A stretch of DNA of 16,030 bases. Source: SIAJ01 sp036266155 (GTDB lineage: Bacteria > Planctomycetota > Planctomycetia > Gemmatales > Gemmataceae). Where the stretch lies: positions 1 to 16,030 of the forward strand of contig DATANR010000075.1 of the NCBI GenBank assembly GCA_036266155.1, in the 5' to 3' direction. Below are positions 1 to 7,881 of the stretch, one piece after another. Each line of letters opens with the position of its first letter. Position 1 is the stretch's first letter. The notes under the pieces are model-generated. The model did not search any database and was not told the origin of the DNA. It was given only the letters and a program-made list of their open reading frames with translations. The translations under genes were made by a program, and so were the position numbers.

Positions 1-603
1 CTGCGCGACCTTGCGTTGGCTACCAGCGACTTGCTCGATCACCGTATCGGCGGCAAGCCGGTCTATCCGTATCAGCCCGACGGGATTTGGGCGCCCTTAG
101 CCATCACCATGGAACGCGACTTTACTTATCCCGCATCGGGTGGCCGCGATCTGTATCGACGTAGCGAATACACGTTCTGGCGGCGCACGATTGGTCCCGC
201 GAACATGTTTGACGCGTCATCCCGACAGGTTTGCAAAGTACGGTCATCGGTAACGAATACGCCGTTACACGCGCTCACCACTCTGAACGATCCGACGTGG
301 ACCGAGGCCGCCCGCGAACTTGCGGGTAAAGCGATGCGATCGTCTACGGACGCGAGCGCGCGTTTGTCGCTGATCTACCGACGCGTCCTAACGCGGTCGC
401 CGACGGACGCGGAGACGAAAGTTGTGCGGCGCATGCTCGACGAGCAAGTGAGCGCCTATCGCGCCGATAATGCTGCCGCCAAGAAATTGTTGACCGTGGG
501 AGCGACGCAACCGGATGCGACGCTTGATCCCACCGAACATGCCGCATGGACGAGCCTGTGTCTCGCCATTTTCAATCTCGACGAAGCCTTGACCCGCGAG
601 TGA
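1..603 (+). CDS. DUF1553 (PSD1-type) protein, 3' end only
   Basis: The reading frame is open from base 1 and stops with TGA at 601-603, so about 200 C-terminal residues are visible and the true start lies outside the window. The first residues read LRDLALA, then SDLLDHRIGG, then PYQPDGIW. This is the layout I know from the DUF1553 domain of the large planctomycete DUF1549/DUF1553 proteins, often fused to a cytochrome c domain. Further hallmarks are YRRSEYTFWRRT, a segment close to the usual MFDASSR, and SSVTNTPLHALTTLND. The C-terminus ends with SLCLAIFNLDEALTRE, close to the usual family ending. The TTG at 16 is internal to the domain and is not the start. The next gene begins 3 nt after the stop, the normal partner arrangement with DUF1501. 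The biochemical role of the family is unresolved; a secreted or envelope location is inferred from the family. Confidence 0.93.
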   Translation: MRDLALATSDLLDHRIGGKPVYPYQPDGIWAPLAITMERDFTYPASGGRDLYRRSEYTFWRRTIGPANMFDASSRQVCKVRSSVTNTPLHALTTLNDPTWTEAARELAGKAMRSSTDASARLSLIYRRVLTRSPTDAETKVVRRMLDEQVSAYRADNAAAKKLLTVGATQPDATLDPTEHAAWTSLCLAIFNLDEALTRE

Positions 604-606
604 CCG

Positions 607-2067
607 ATGGAACCGACCGTTGCCAGCTACTTCGCCCGAATGAATCGTCGCCAAATGTTCGGCCGCTGCGCCACCGGCCTGGGCGTGGCGGCGCTGGCTT
701 CACTCCTCGGCAATGAAGCCAGCGGCGCTGACAAGAAGCCGCTCGGTCAGCCGGCGCTCGCGGGGTTGCCGCACCATGCGCCGAAGGCCGAGCGCGTCAT
801 TTATCTCTGGCAGGGCGGCGGCCCGTCGCACCTCGACCTGTTTGATCCAAAGCCCACGCTCGAAAAGAACTATCTGAAGGATTTGCCCGAGAGTGTTCGC
901 GGCACCACGCGCCTCTCCACCATGACGGCCGGCTATGCCAAATGGCCGGCAGTGCCGGCGATCAAGCCGTTCAAGAAGTGGGGCAAGAGCGGCCTCGAGA
1001 TTAGCACGCTGCTGCCATTCACTGGCGAGATTGCCGACGAGCTGTGCCTCGTGCGGTCGATGAACACGGAAGCCGTCAATCACGCGCCAGGCGTGACGTT
1101 TTTCCTCACGGGTTCGCAGGTTCCCGGACGACCGAGCCTGGGCGCCTGGGTGACGTACGGCCTCGGCAGCGAGGCGGCGGACCTGCCGGCATTCGTCGTC
1201 ATGACCTCTTCGGACAAAGGCCGAACGTGCGGCCAGCTCTTCTACGACTACTATTGGGGCAGCGGGTTCCTGCCGAGCAAGTTTCAGGGCACGCGCTTCC
1301 GCGCGACCGGCGATCCGGTCCCTTATTTGAACAACCCACAAGGCGTCAGTTCAACCGCACGTCGCAAGCTGCTTGACGGCCTTCAGGAATTGAACGCACA
1401 ACACCTCGCCGATGTCGGCGATCCGGAAACGGAGACCCGCATCGCGCAGTACGAGATGGCGTTCAAGATGCAAACGAGCGTGCCCGGCTTGCTCGATTTC
1501 AAGGATGAACCAAAACACGTGCTCGACATGTACGGCCCGCAGGTCAACGAGCCCGGCACGTTTGCCCGTCATTGTCTGATCGCCCGGCGACTAGTCGAAC
1601 GTGGCACACGCTTCGTGCAACTCATGCACAGTGGCTGGGACCAGCACGGCAATCTGTACACGCAGCTCGAAGGCCAGTGCAAGGACACGGATCAGCCGTC
1701 AGCGGCGCTCGTCAAGGACTTGAAACGGCTTGGCTTGCTTGACAAGACGCTCGTTGTCTGGGGTGGGGAATTCGGTCGAACTCCGTTCGGCCAGGGGCCG
1801 CCCGAGAAGCCAAATGGCCGCGATCATTTTGGCCGTGCCTTCAGTTTGTGGATGGCCGGCGGCGGCGTGAAGGCTGGCCACGTCCACGGCGAGACAGACG
1901 ATTGGGCCTGGAACATCGCCAAGGATCCCGTCCACGTGCACGATCATCAGGCGACGATCCTGCATCTGCTCGGCATCGACCACACGCGGCTCACGTTCCG
2001 CTACCAGGGCCGCCAGTTCCGCCTCACGGACGTGCATGGCGCCGTGGTTCGCGGCGTCCTTGCGTAG
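607..2067 (+). CDS. DUF1501 protein with Tat-type signal
   Basis: This is a complete 486-residue member of the DUF1501 family, which belongs to the alkaline phosphatase/sulfatase-like fold. The N-terminus has a twin-arginine motif (NRRQMFGRC, residues 14-22) followed by a small hydrophobic stretch ending near NEASGA, so Tat export is predicted. Family motifs occur in order: LWQGGGPSHLDLFDPKP (about 68-84), SGWDQHGN (about 346), GGEFGRTPFG (about 390), NGRDHFGRAFSLWMAGGG (about 406-423) and HDHQATILHLLGID (about 450-463). The Asp and His residues in these motifs are the probable metal or active-site ligands. The gene starts 3 nt after the DUF1553 stop and ends 6 nt before eutC, so all are probably cotranscribed. 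The substrate is unknown. A role near ethanolamine metabolism is inferred only from position. Confidence 0.93.
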   Translation: MEPTVASYFARMNRRQMFGRCATGLGVAALASLLGNEASGADKKPLGQPALAGLPHHAPKAERVIYLWQGGGPSHLDLFDPKPTLEKNYLKDLPESVRGTTRLSTMTAGYAKWPAVPAIKPFKKWGKSGLEISTLLPFTGEIADELCLVRSMNTEAVNHAPGVTFFLTGSQVPGRPSLGAWVTYGLGSEAADLPAFVVMTSSDKGRTCGQLFYDYYWGSGFLPSKFQGTRFRATGDPVPYLNNPQGVSSTARRKLLDGLQELNAQHLADVGDPETETRIAQYEMAFKMQTSVPGLLDFKDEPKHVLDMYGPQVNEPGTFARHCLIARRLVERGTRFVQLMHSGWDQHGNLYTQLEGQCKDTDQPSAALVKDLKRLGLLDKTLVVWGGEFGRTPFGQGPPEKPNGRDHFGRAFSLWMAGGGVKAGHVHGETDDWAWNIAKDPVHVHDHQATILHLLGIDHTRLTFRYQGRQFRLTDVHGAVVRGVLA

Positions 2068-2073
2068 GCAAAG

Positions 2074-2820
2074 ATGGCAGACCTCTCACCGCGACCAACT
2101 GTCGACCCACTTGAGCAGGCCCTGGCCCGGACGCCGGCCCGGCTCGTGATTGGGCGAGCAGGTCCGGCGTACCGCACGGCCACCTGGCTTCGACTCCGGG
2201 CCGATCATGCGGCTGCTCGCGATGCCGTTCACGCCGACGTGGACTTGTTGGCGGCGTTCGGCGCGGACGTCTTTTCGACGCAGACGCGGGCCACGACGAA
2301 GGTCGAGTATCTGATGCGGCCCGATCTTGGCCGACGACTCGACGACGCGTCGCGGGCGCTCGTGGCAGTGCAGTGTCCGCGTGGCATCGATCTTCAAGTG
2401 GTTGTCGGCGACGGACTGTCGGCTCGGGCGGCGGCGCTGCACGGGCCCCCGTTACTCGATGCGCTGGCGGCGGAGGCACGGCAGCGCGGCTGGCGGTTCG
2501 GCCGGCCATTTCTCGTTCGCCATTGCCGCGTCGGTGTGCTCAATGACTTGGGCGAGCTGCTTGATCCGGCCGTGGTCGTGTTGCTCATTGGCGAGCGGCC
2601 CGGTTTGGCGACGGTGGACAGCTTGTCCGCGTATCTGGCCTATCGGCCGCGGGCCGGCGATACCGACGCCAAGCGAAACCTGATCTCCAACATTCATGCC
2701 CGCGGCGTCAGTGTTCCCGAGGCGTGCGAGCGCATCGTCGCGCTGGTCGATCAGATGCGTCGCCTCGGTTGTAGCGGGGTGGACGTGAAGGAGGAACTGG
2801 CTCCGCCGGCCATCCCGTGA
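2074..2820 (+). CDS. eutC: Ethanolamine ammonia-lyase small (light) subunit EutC
   Basis: EutC is the light chain of adenosylcobalamin-dependent ethanolamine ammonia-lyase. It helps form the B12-binding face and works in the cytoplasm as a complex with EutB. The 248-residue product shows the family blocks: TPARLVIGRAGPAYRT (20-35), RADHAAARDAV (42-52), VGDGLSARAA (111-120), LLIGERPGLAT (170-180), SLSAYLAYRPRAG (183-195), LISNIHARG (203-211) and the C-terminal SGVDVKEE. From memory it is about 45 residues shorter than the enterobacterial protein; the N-terminal extension is missing, as in many environmental homologues. No clear Shine-Dalgarno sequence precedes the ATG at 2074, and translation is probably coupled to the DUF1501 stop 6 nt upstream. 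The order eutC then eutB is the reverse of the familiar eutB-eutC order. Confidence 0.95.
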   Translation: MADLSPRPTVDPLEQALARTPARLVIGRAGPAYRTATWLRLRADHAAARDAVHADVDLLAAFGADVFSTQTRATTKVEYLMRPDLGRRLDDASRALVAVQCPRGIDLQVVVGDGLSARAAALHGPPLLDALAAEARQRGWRFGRPFLVRHCRVGVLNDLGELLDPAVVVLLIGERPGLATVDSLSAYLAYRPRAGDTDAKRNLISNIHARGVSVPEACERIVALVDQMRRLGCSGVDVKEELAPPAIP

Positions 2821-2833
2821 TACAGTCTTGCCG

Positions 2834-4237
2834 ATGGCTTTCACCCATACCCTGCGCGGCGAGCGGTTCACGTTCCCGGACCTGCGCGACCTGCTGGCCC
2901 GCGCCAACGAGCGGAAGTCCGGCGACGAGCTGGCCGGCGTGGCCGCCCGCTCGGAACGCGAACGAGTCGCCGCTAAGCTTGCACTCGCGGACGTTTCGCT
3001 AGCCGAGGTCGTCGCTCAACCGGTGATAGATCCGGATGTGGATAACGTCTCGCGCCTGGTGCTCGACACTGTCGACACCGCCGCGTTCGCGACGATTCGA
3101 TCGCTCACGGTCGGCGAATTCCGCGACTTTCTGCTTGCTGATGCGACTGACGGGGCCGTGCTTCATCAACTTCACCGCGGCATCACGCCCGAGGTGGCGG
3201 CGGCCGTCGCGAAGCTGATGGGGAACAAGGACCTCGTTTACGTCGCCACCAAGATTCGGACGGTGACGCGGTGCCGAAACACGCTAGGCGAGCGCGGCGT
3301 GTTCGGGGTCCGCGTTCAGCCAAACCACCCGGCGGACGATCTGGTTGGCATCCTCGTGGCCGCCATCGATGGGCTGACTTATGGTTGTGGCGACGCGCTC
3401 ATCGGCGTAAACCCGGCGACGGATTCGGTGGAGACGGTCGCCGCGATCCTCGGTACGCTCGATCGGCTCATTGGCACGCTTGGCCTGCCGACGCAGGCGT
3501 GTTGTCTGGCCCATATCACGACTCAATTGGCCGCACTCGCACGCGGGTCGCCGATCGACTTGCTTTTTCAATCGGTCGCCGGGACGCAGGCCGCGAATGT
3601 CAGCTTTGGTGTCACGCTGAAAATGTTGGCCGAGGGCCGCGAGCGCGTGCTCGAATCGCATCGCCGACGGGATGTGGCATGGGTGGGCGACCAGGTGATG
3701 TACTTCGAGACGGGGCAGGGCAGTGCCCTGTCGGCCGAGGCCCATCATGGCGTCGATCAACTCACGCTGGAGGCGCGAGCACAGGCCGTGGCCCGGGAGT
3801 TCGATCCATTTCTGGTGAACAGCGTTGTCGGATTCATTGGTCCGGAGTACCTGTACGACGAGCGGCAAATCGTGCGGGCCGGGCTGGAGGATCATTTCAT
3901 CGGCAAGCTGCTGGGCCTGCCGATGGGCGTCGATGTGTGCTACACGAACCATGCCGACGCGGACCAAAACTCGGCGGACAATCTGCTGCTTCTGCTGGCC
4001 GCGGCCGGCTGCAACTATGTCATGGGCGTGCCATGTGCGGACGATGTCATGCTCAATTATCAGTCGACTAGCTATCATGACGCCGCCACCGTGCGTGATC
4101 TGTTCGGCTTGAAGCCGGCCCCCGAATTCCGCGCCTGGCTCGAAGAGCGCGGAATCTTCCGCGCCGGCCGACTTGCTCCGACGGATGCGCGCAGACCAGC
4201 TTTACTCGACGACTTGAGCCGAGTACTTCCTGAATGA
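2834..4237 (+). CDS. eutB: Ethanolamine ammonia-lyase large (heavy) subunit EutB
   Basis: EutB is the catalytic TIM-barrel subunit that converts ethanolamine to acetaldehyde and ammonia by a B12-initiated radical mechanism. I chose the ATG at 2834 rather than the in-frame TTG at 2828. It gives 467 residues and puts Arg160, Gln162 and Asn193 at the same numbers as the enteric enzyme as I remember it. Other conserved blocks are RSGDELAGVAARS (near 27), IGVNPATDSVE (190-200), YFETGQGSALSA (290-301; Glu292 equals enteric Glu287), VGFIGPEYLYDERQIVRAGL (332-351) and MGVDVCYTNHADADQN (364-379; Asp367 equals Asp362). One active-site region residue differs: position 257 is Ser in NVSFGV where the enteric enzyme has Glu. 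The gene begins 13 nt after eutC. No reactivase gene (eutA) is present in the window. Confidence 0.96.
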   Translation: MAFTHTLRGERFTFPDLRDLLARANERKSGDELAGVAARSERERVAAKLALADVSLAEVVAQPVIDPDVDNVSRLVLDTVDTAAFATIRSLTVGEFRDFLLADATDGAVLHQLHRGITPEVAAAVAKLMGNKDLVYVATKIRTVTRCRNTLGERGVFGVRVQPNHPADDLVGILVAAIDGLTYGCGDALIGVNPATDSVETVAAILGTLDRLIGTLGLPTQACCLAHITTQLAALARGSPIDLLFQSVAGTQAANVSFGVTLKMLAEGRERVLESHRRRDVAWVGDQVMYFETGQGSALSAEAHHGVDQLTLEARAQAVAREFDPFLVNSVVGFIGPEYLYDERQIVRAGLEDHFIGKLLGLPMGVDVCYTNHADADQNSADNLLLLLAAAGCNYVMGVPCADDVMLNYQSTSYHDAATVRDLFGLKPAPEFRAWLEERGIFRAGRLAPTDARRPALLDDLSRVLPE

Positions 4238-4293
4238 CATCTCATGGCCTCTCCCCGTGAGACCCCGAGGATTGTTTCCAACGAGGTCATCGC

Positions 4294-5838
4294 ATGGGCG
4301 CAGATCGCGACGCAGGCAGTCCCGCCGACTCGTCCACTGAGTTGGACAAAGTGGTTGCCGAGGTAGTCGGCGAGGCTCAGCTTCAGATTGACGAATTGCG
4401 CCCGAGCGAGCGGGCCTATCTGAAGGAACACGCCCTCAAGAAGCCGATGGGGGTCCTGCACATCTGGGCCCTGGGCGTCGGCGTCGTCATCACCGGCGAG
4501 TATTTCGGGTGGAACCAGGGACTCAAGGAGGGCGGCCCGGTCGGGATGCTGCTGGCGTCTCTGTTCGTGTGCGCTCTCTACATGATGTGGGTGCTGGCAC
4601 TGAGCGAACTGTCGGTTGCGATGCCGTTCGCCGGCGGGCCGCTGGCCTACGGTCGCCGGGCGGTGGGGCCGGCGTTTGGGTTCATCATGGGCTGGTCGAT
4701 GTTTCTGGAGGCGCTGTTCGCCACCATCGGCACGGCCATCGCCACCGGCGGCTACATCTACTTCGTCCTCAACCTTTTCTGGGGCGGGCTTGATACGGAC
4801 CTGACGACCATGGTGGCCGGCCTCGGGACCGTTGTGTTCTTCGCTGCGGTCCAGTGGATCGGCAGCAAGCGGCAAGCCCAGCTCATGGAGTGGATGACCT
4901 ACGGGGCCATCATCGTGCTGGTGTGGTTTTGGATTGCCTGCATACCGGCCGTCAACCTCGATCGCATCTTCACGACACCGGTGCTCACGGCGGGCTGGTC
5001 CGGAGTGCTCAAGGCCATCCCCTATGCGATTTGGTGGCTGGTGATGATCGAGACCGTGGCACTGGCGCCGGAGGAGGCACGCGATCCGCACCGGACGATT
5101 CCACGCGGGCTCACCATCGCGCAGATTACGCTCGTCGGCCTTGTTCTTCTGACTTGGTTCTTCGCGTGTGCGGCCGGGAGCGACTACATGAAGACCGGGG
5201 ATGACAAGATGTCGTACCCCCTGCCATTCGTTTATGGCGAGGTGTATCCGGAATCTCTTCACTTAAAGGCATTCTCGATCGCAGCACTGTGCGGCATGGT
5301 CGTCAGTTACAACGGCATGATCTACGCGGTCAGCCGACAATCGTTCGCGCTCGGCCGGGCGGGGTATCTGCCGCGAGTCCTGGGCCACGTACATCCAACA
5401 CGTCGGACTCCGGACGTTTCGATCTTCTTCTGGAGCTTGGTCGTCATCGGTTTTGTCGTCTGGGGATATTACGATAGCGACGCCGTGCAAGTCGCCGTGT
5501 TGACGTGCAACTTGACCGCGTTGATTTGGTATGTCCTGGCGATGGTGTGCTTATTCGTGTTGCGCTGGCGTGCTCCGGATATGCCGCGGCCATACAAGGT
5601 GCCGTTCTACCCCGTGCTGCCGGCCGCCGTCTTGGTGATGAGCCTCTTCGCGGCGGGCATTTACGTCTGGTACTACAAGGCGGACAAGCCAATCGTTCTT
5701 TGGTTAACACTCATCATGTATGCCGTCGGATTGGCGTACTACATCATCGTTGCCCGCTGGCGCCTGGTCGCGGCAGCTCCCGAGGAACTGGCGGCCCGTG
5801 CCGGGCACAGCGATCTAGGCAAATCGCGGAATGAATAA
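4294..5838 (+). CDS. APC-superfamily ethanolamine permease
   Basis: This 514-residue membrane protein is predicted to import ethanolamine in symport. It begins with an acidic, soluble N-terminal region of about 55 residues. Hydrophobic segments then start at MGVLHIWALGVGVVITGEYF, and about twelve follow to the C-terminus. The first helix with GEYFGWNQGLKEGG, then MPFAGGPLAYGRRAVGP and VMIETVALAPEEARDPHRTIPRG, are typical of the ethanolamine permease branch of amino acid/polyamine transporters (TIGR00908-like). RAPDMPRPYKVPFYPVLP near residue 430 is a common APC C-terminal motif. A GAGG stretch at 4283-4286, 7 nt before the ATG at 4294, is a reasonable ribosome binding site. The gene follows eutB by 56 nt on the same strand, which supports the substrate. 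A transporter for another small amine or amino acid is the main alternative. Confidence 0.9.
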   Translation: MGADRDAGSPADSSTELDKVVAEVVGEAQLQIDELRPSERAYLKEHALKKPMGVLHIWALGVGVVITGEYFGWNQGLKEGGPVGMLLASLFVCALYMMWVLALSELSVAMPFAGGPLAYGRRAVGPAFGFIMGWSMFLEALFATIGTAIATGGYIYFVLNLFWGGLDTDLTTMVAGLGTVVFFAAVQWIGSKRQAQLMEWMTYGAIIVLVWFWIACIPAVNLDRIFTTPVLTAGWSGVLKAIPYAIWWLVMIETVALAPEEARDPHRTIPRGLTIAQITLVGLVLLTWFFACAAGSDYMKTGDDKMSYPLPFVYGEVYPESLHLKAFSIAALCGMVVSYNGMIYAVSRQSFALGRAGYLPRVLGHVHPTRRTPDVSIFFWSLVVIGFVVWGYYDSDAVQVAVLTCNLTALIWYVLAMVCLFVLRWRAPDMPRPYKVPFYPVLPAAVLVMSLFAAGIYVWYYKADKPIVLWLTLIMYAVGLAYYIIVARWRLVAAAPEELAARAGHSDLGKSRNE

Positions 5839-5867
5839 CCCCTGATGTTAGAGCAGATTGCATGTTC

Positions 5868-5933
5868 TTGTAGCGGAAGTCGCCAGACCTCCGTTCGAGG
5901 GTGAAGGCGGAAGTCTGGCGACTTCCGCTACGA
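5868..5933. repeat. Long inverted repeat / possible terminator hairpin
   Basis: Bases 5870-5893 pair with 5908-5931 over 24 positions with one mismatch (5889/5912). The core is TAGCGGAAGTCGCCAGAC and its exact complement, and the loop is 14 nt. The outermost pair is 5868/5933, separated by a T-G apposition. The hairpin lies 30 nt past the permease stop, in the gap between convergent genes, and could act as a terminator. It could equally be a copy of a dispersed palindromic intergenic repeat; I recall similar sequences between planctomycete genes but cannot check that here. Confidence 0.75.
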
Positions 5934-5957
5934 AAATTCGAAGTCCGCGCTAGTGGT

Positions 5958-6093
5958 CAATTGCAGCTCTTACGTAGCCTTCTCGCTCCGCGAGAAGTAA
6001 GCAAGGCTGGCCCGTTAGAAAAAGCCATGGTTTCGGATCGTGCCTGCCCTGCAATCTTCTCGCGGAGCGAGAAGGCTACGTTCCAATTGCAAT
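5958..6093. repeat. MITE-like inverted repeat with possible 8-bp target duplication
   Basis: A perfect 26-bp inverted repeat has arms at 5972-5997 and 6056-6081, beginning ACGTAGCCTTCTCGCTCCGC, around a 58-nt interior with no recognisable gene. Just outside the arms, CAATTGCA occurs as a direct repeat at 5958-5965 and 6084-6091, which looks like a target-site duplication. The octamer contains the palindrome CAATTG, so part of the similarity could also be read as an extension of the inverted repeat (ATTGCA at 5960-5965 against 6088-6093). No transposase is present. This could be a non-autonomous mobile element or a REP-type palindrome. Confidence 0.65.
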
Positions 6094-6126
6094 GAACCAA
6101 CAGGCCGAATCTGCGTTCGGGCTTTC

Positions 6127-7611
6127 TCATCCCACCAATTCAGTCCGCACGACGCCGTCGCCAGCAATCGGCAGGGGTCGATTGAGACGGTTGGGGAGCG
6201 TCGTCGTCGGGTCGATGCCGAGCAGATGAAAGGCCGTCGCGAGCACGTCCTTGGGCGACATCGGCTTTTCGGTCACGTCGCCGGCGATCGAGTCGGTGCG
6301 GCCCACCAGGTTTCCTCGGCCCATCCCTCCGCCCGCGTAGACCTGCGAATACGCCCGCGACCAATGGTCGCGACCACCGCCCTTGGCTCGCGAGTCGAGC
6401 TTGGGTGTGCGGCCATGCTCGCTCATGCAGAGCACGAGCGTCTCGTCGAGCATGCCGCGCGATTCCAGATCGAGAACCAGTGCGGAAAAGGTCTGGTCGA
6501 AGACCGGCAGCAGAAAATCCTTCAGGCGCGCGAAGTGATTGTCGTGCGTGTCCCAGCCGCCCGCGTTCAGGCCGAATGCATCAAAGAACACGGTGACGAA
6601 CTTGCAACCCGCTTCGACGAGACGCCGTGCTGCCAACGACGCCTGGCCAAACAAATGCATGCCATAGTTCTCGCGCAGCGCGAGCGGCTCTTGACCAATA
6701 TCGAGTGCGCGATGCACTTTGCCGGAAGTTAGCAAATCAAACGCGACCTGTTGCTGCCGGCTAAAGGACTCAAGACGATCATCTGTTTCCAGCCGCGTCC
6801 GCACGCGATCGAATTGGCTCAACAGGCTTCGCCGCAACTCGACGGCGTCGCGCGGCAACGGTTCCCCGTCGCCGGCCCCGAGCGTCATCCGGTCGCTCGG
6901 CTTGATGGATAGATAGGGATCGTTGAAGACACGGTTGCGGATCACGGGCGCTGGACGGGCGCCCTTTGCGGAGAACTCCGTGGTCAGTGGGTCGTATTGG
7001 GCGCCGAGCCACGTCGCATATGGTCCAGCCAACGTCGGAATCTCGGTCTTCGATCCCAGTGGGAACGGCAACGCAATGTTGCGCGGGATCGCCGGCATCT
7101 TCCCGCCGGCACGCTGATCCTCAATGTAGTCGACAATCGAGCCGATAAAGGGCCATTGCCGCGGATCGCGCGGCTTGCTTTCGATCTTGGTGTCCACCTC
7201 AGGAATGCCGGTCATGGCATAGACGGTGCCATGCAGCGGATACGGATGCGTGAGCGAACGCACCACGGTCAGTCGATCCATGATGCGCGCAGTGCGCGGC
7301 AGATGCTCGCAAATCTGAGTGCCGGGAACGCTCGTGGGAAGCGAGCGCATCTCGCCGCGCACCTCGGCGGGCGCTTCGGGTTTTGGGTCAAACGTCTCGT
7401 GCTGGGCGGGCGCGCCGTACTTGTAGAGCAGGATGCATGCTTTCGCCTGGCCAAAGTTGCGCGCCCGCGACGACGTCGCCTGGGCATCTTGCAATGCAAT
7501 GAAATCGCTCAGGCCAAGGCCGAACAATCCGAGTCCGCCGACGTGCAACAAGTCCCGGCGCGTGGGGCCGTTGCAGAGTCGTTTCGGGGAACCGAGAAGG
7601 CGGATCGGCAT
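6127..7611 (-). CDS. DUF1501 protein with Tat-type signal (solitary)
   Basis: This 494-residue DUF1501 protein is full length. It starts MPIRLLGSPKR and has a twin-arginine motif (PTRRDLLHVGG, about residues 16-26) followed by the hydrophobic LGLFGLGLSDF, so Tat export is predicted. Family landmarks are CILLYKYGAPAQHETFDPKP (about 59-78), a VVRSLTHPYPLHGT block, GGWDTHDNHF (about 355), MSEHGRTPKLD (about 395), GGGRDHWSRAYSQVYAGGG (about 408-426) and ATAFHLLGIDPTTTLP near the C-terminus. Unlike the copy at 607-2067 it carries SEHGRTP in place of GEFGRTP and has no DUF1553 partner beside it here. It converges with the permease gene, and the repeats at 5868-6093 lie between them. No clear ribosome binding site precedes the ATG. 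The substrate is unknown. Confidence 0.92.
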   Translation of the reverse strand: MPIRLLGSPKRLCNGPTRRDLLHVGGLGLFGLGLSDFIALQDAQATSSRARNFGQAKACILLYKYGAPAQHETFDPKPEAPAEVRGEMRSLPTSVPGTQICEHLPRTARIMDRLTVVRSLTHPYPLHGTVYAMTGIPEVDTKIESKPRDPRQWPFIGSIVDYIEDQRAGGKMPAIPRNIALPFPLGSKTEIPTLAGPYATWLGAQYDPLTTEFSAKGARPAPVIRNRVFNDPYLSIKPSDRMTLGAGDGEPLPRDAVELRRSLLSQFDRVRTRLETDDRLESFSRQQQVAFDLLTSGKVHRALDIGQEPLALRENYGMHLFGQASLAARRLVEAGCKFVTVFFDAFGLNAGGWDTHDNHFARLKDFLLPVFDQTFSALVLDLESRGMLDETLVLCMSEHGRTPKLDSRAKGGGRDHWSRAYSQVYAGGGMGRGNLVGRTDSIAGDVTEKPMSPKDVLATAFHLLGIDPTTTLPNRLNRPLPIAGDGVVRTELVG

Positions 7612-7762
7612 GCGGATAGTTTACCGCGAGCGGGTGGTGCGCCACAAACAAACTCAGGCTTCTTGACTACAAAATCAGGGGGTTCCTGGCGCTAGAATTT
7701 TGCGCATCGGAAAATCGCTGCAACTCCTTGCCTTGTAATCATCCCGTGGAGTTTTCCACAGG

Positions 7763-7815
7763 CAGAGATTGCCAACCCCTGCTATGTGTTTGGCAATCTC
7801 TGTTGGCAATCTCTG
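7763..7815. repeat. Inverted repeat with tandemly duplicated 3' arm
   Basis: CAGAGATTGCCAA at 7763-7775 is the exact complement of TTGGCAATCTCTG at 7790-7802, giving a 13-bp stem with a 14-nt loop. The 3' arm is immediately repeated at 7803-7815, so the 5' arm can pair with either copy. It lies in the gap between the divergently transcribed DUF1501 gene (minus) and the small gene at 7882 (plus). Function unknown: it may be a hairpin, an operator with three half-sites, or the product of slippage. The rest of 7612-7881 holds nothing I can identify. Confidence 0.7.
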
Positions 7816-7881
7816 AATTTGGGCGCAAGGTATTTCGCATTTTCTTTCCTTGTGGCCGACTGGTGTGTGCCGTGCTAGCAA

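Noticed and set aside
2828..2833. TTG at 2828 as the EutB start.
   Set aside because: The ATG at 2834 gives numbering that matches the enteric enzyme at Arg160, Gln162 and Asn193, and the two extra residues have no support.
4075..5262. Long minus-strand open frame (395 codons) opposite the eutB end and the permease.
   Set aside because: Its product is rich in His, Arg, Pro and Gln with no recognisable domain. The plus strand encodes clear EutB and permease motifs over the same bases, so this is an antisense shadow of GC-rich coding.
6040..6732. Plus-strand open frame opposite the DUF1501 gene (and another at 6997-7695).
   Set aside because: The minus strand carries conserved DUF1501 motifs throughout. 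The plus translations have shadow-like Arg/Ala-rich composition and no domain.
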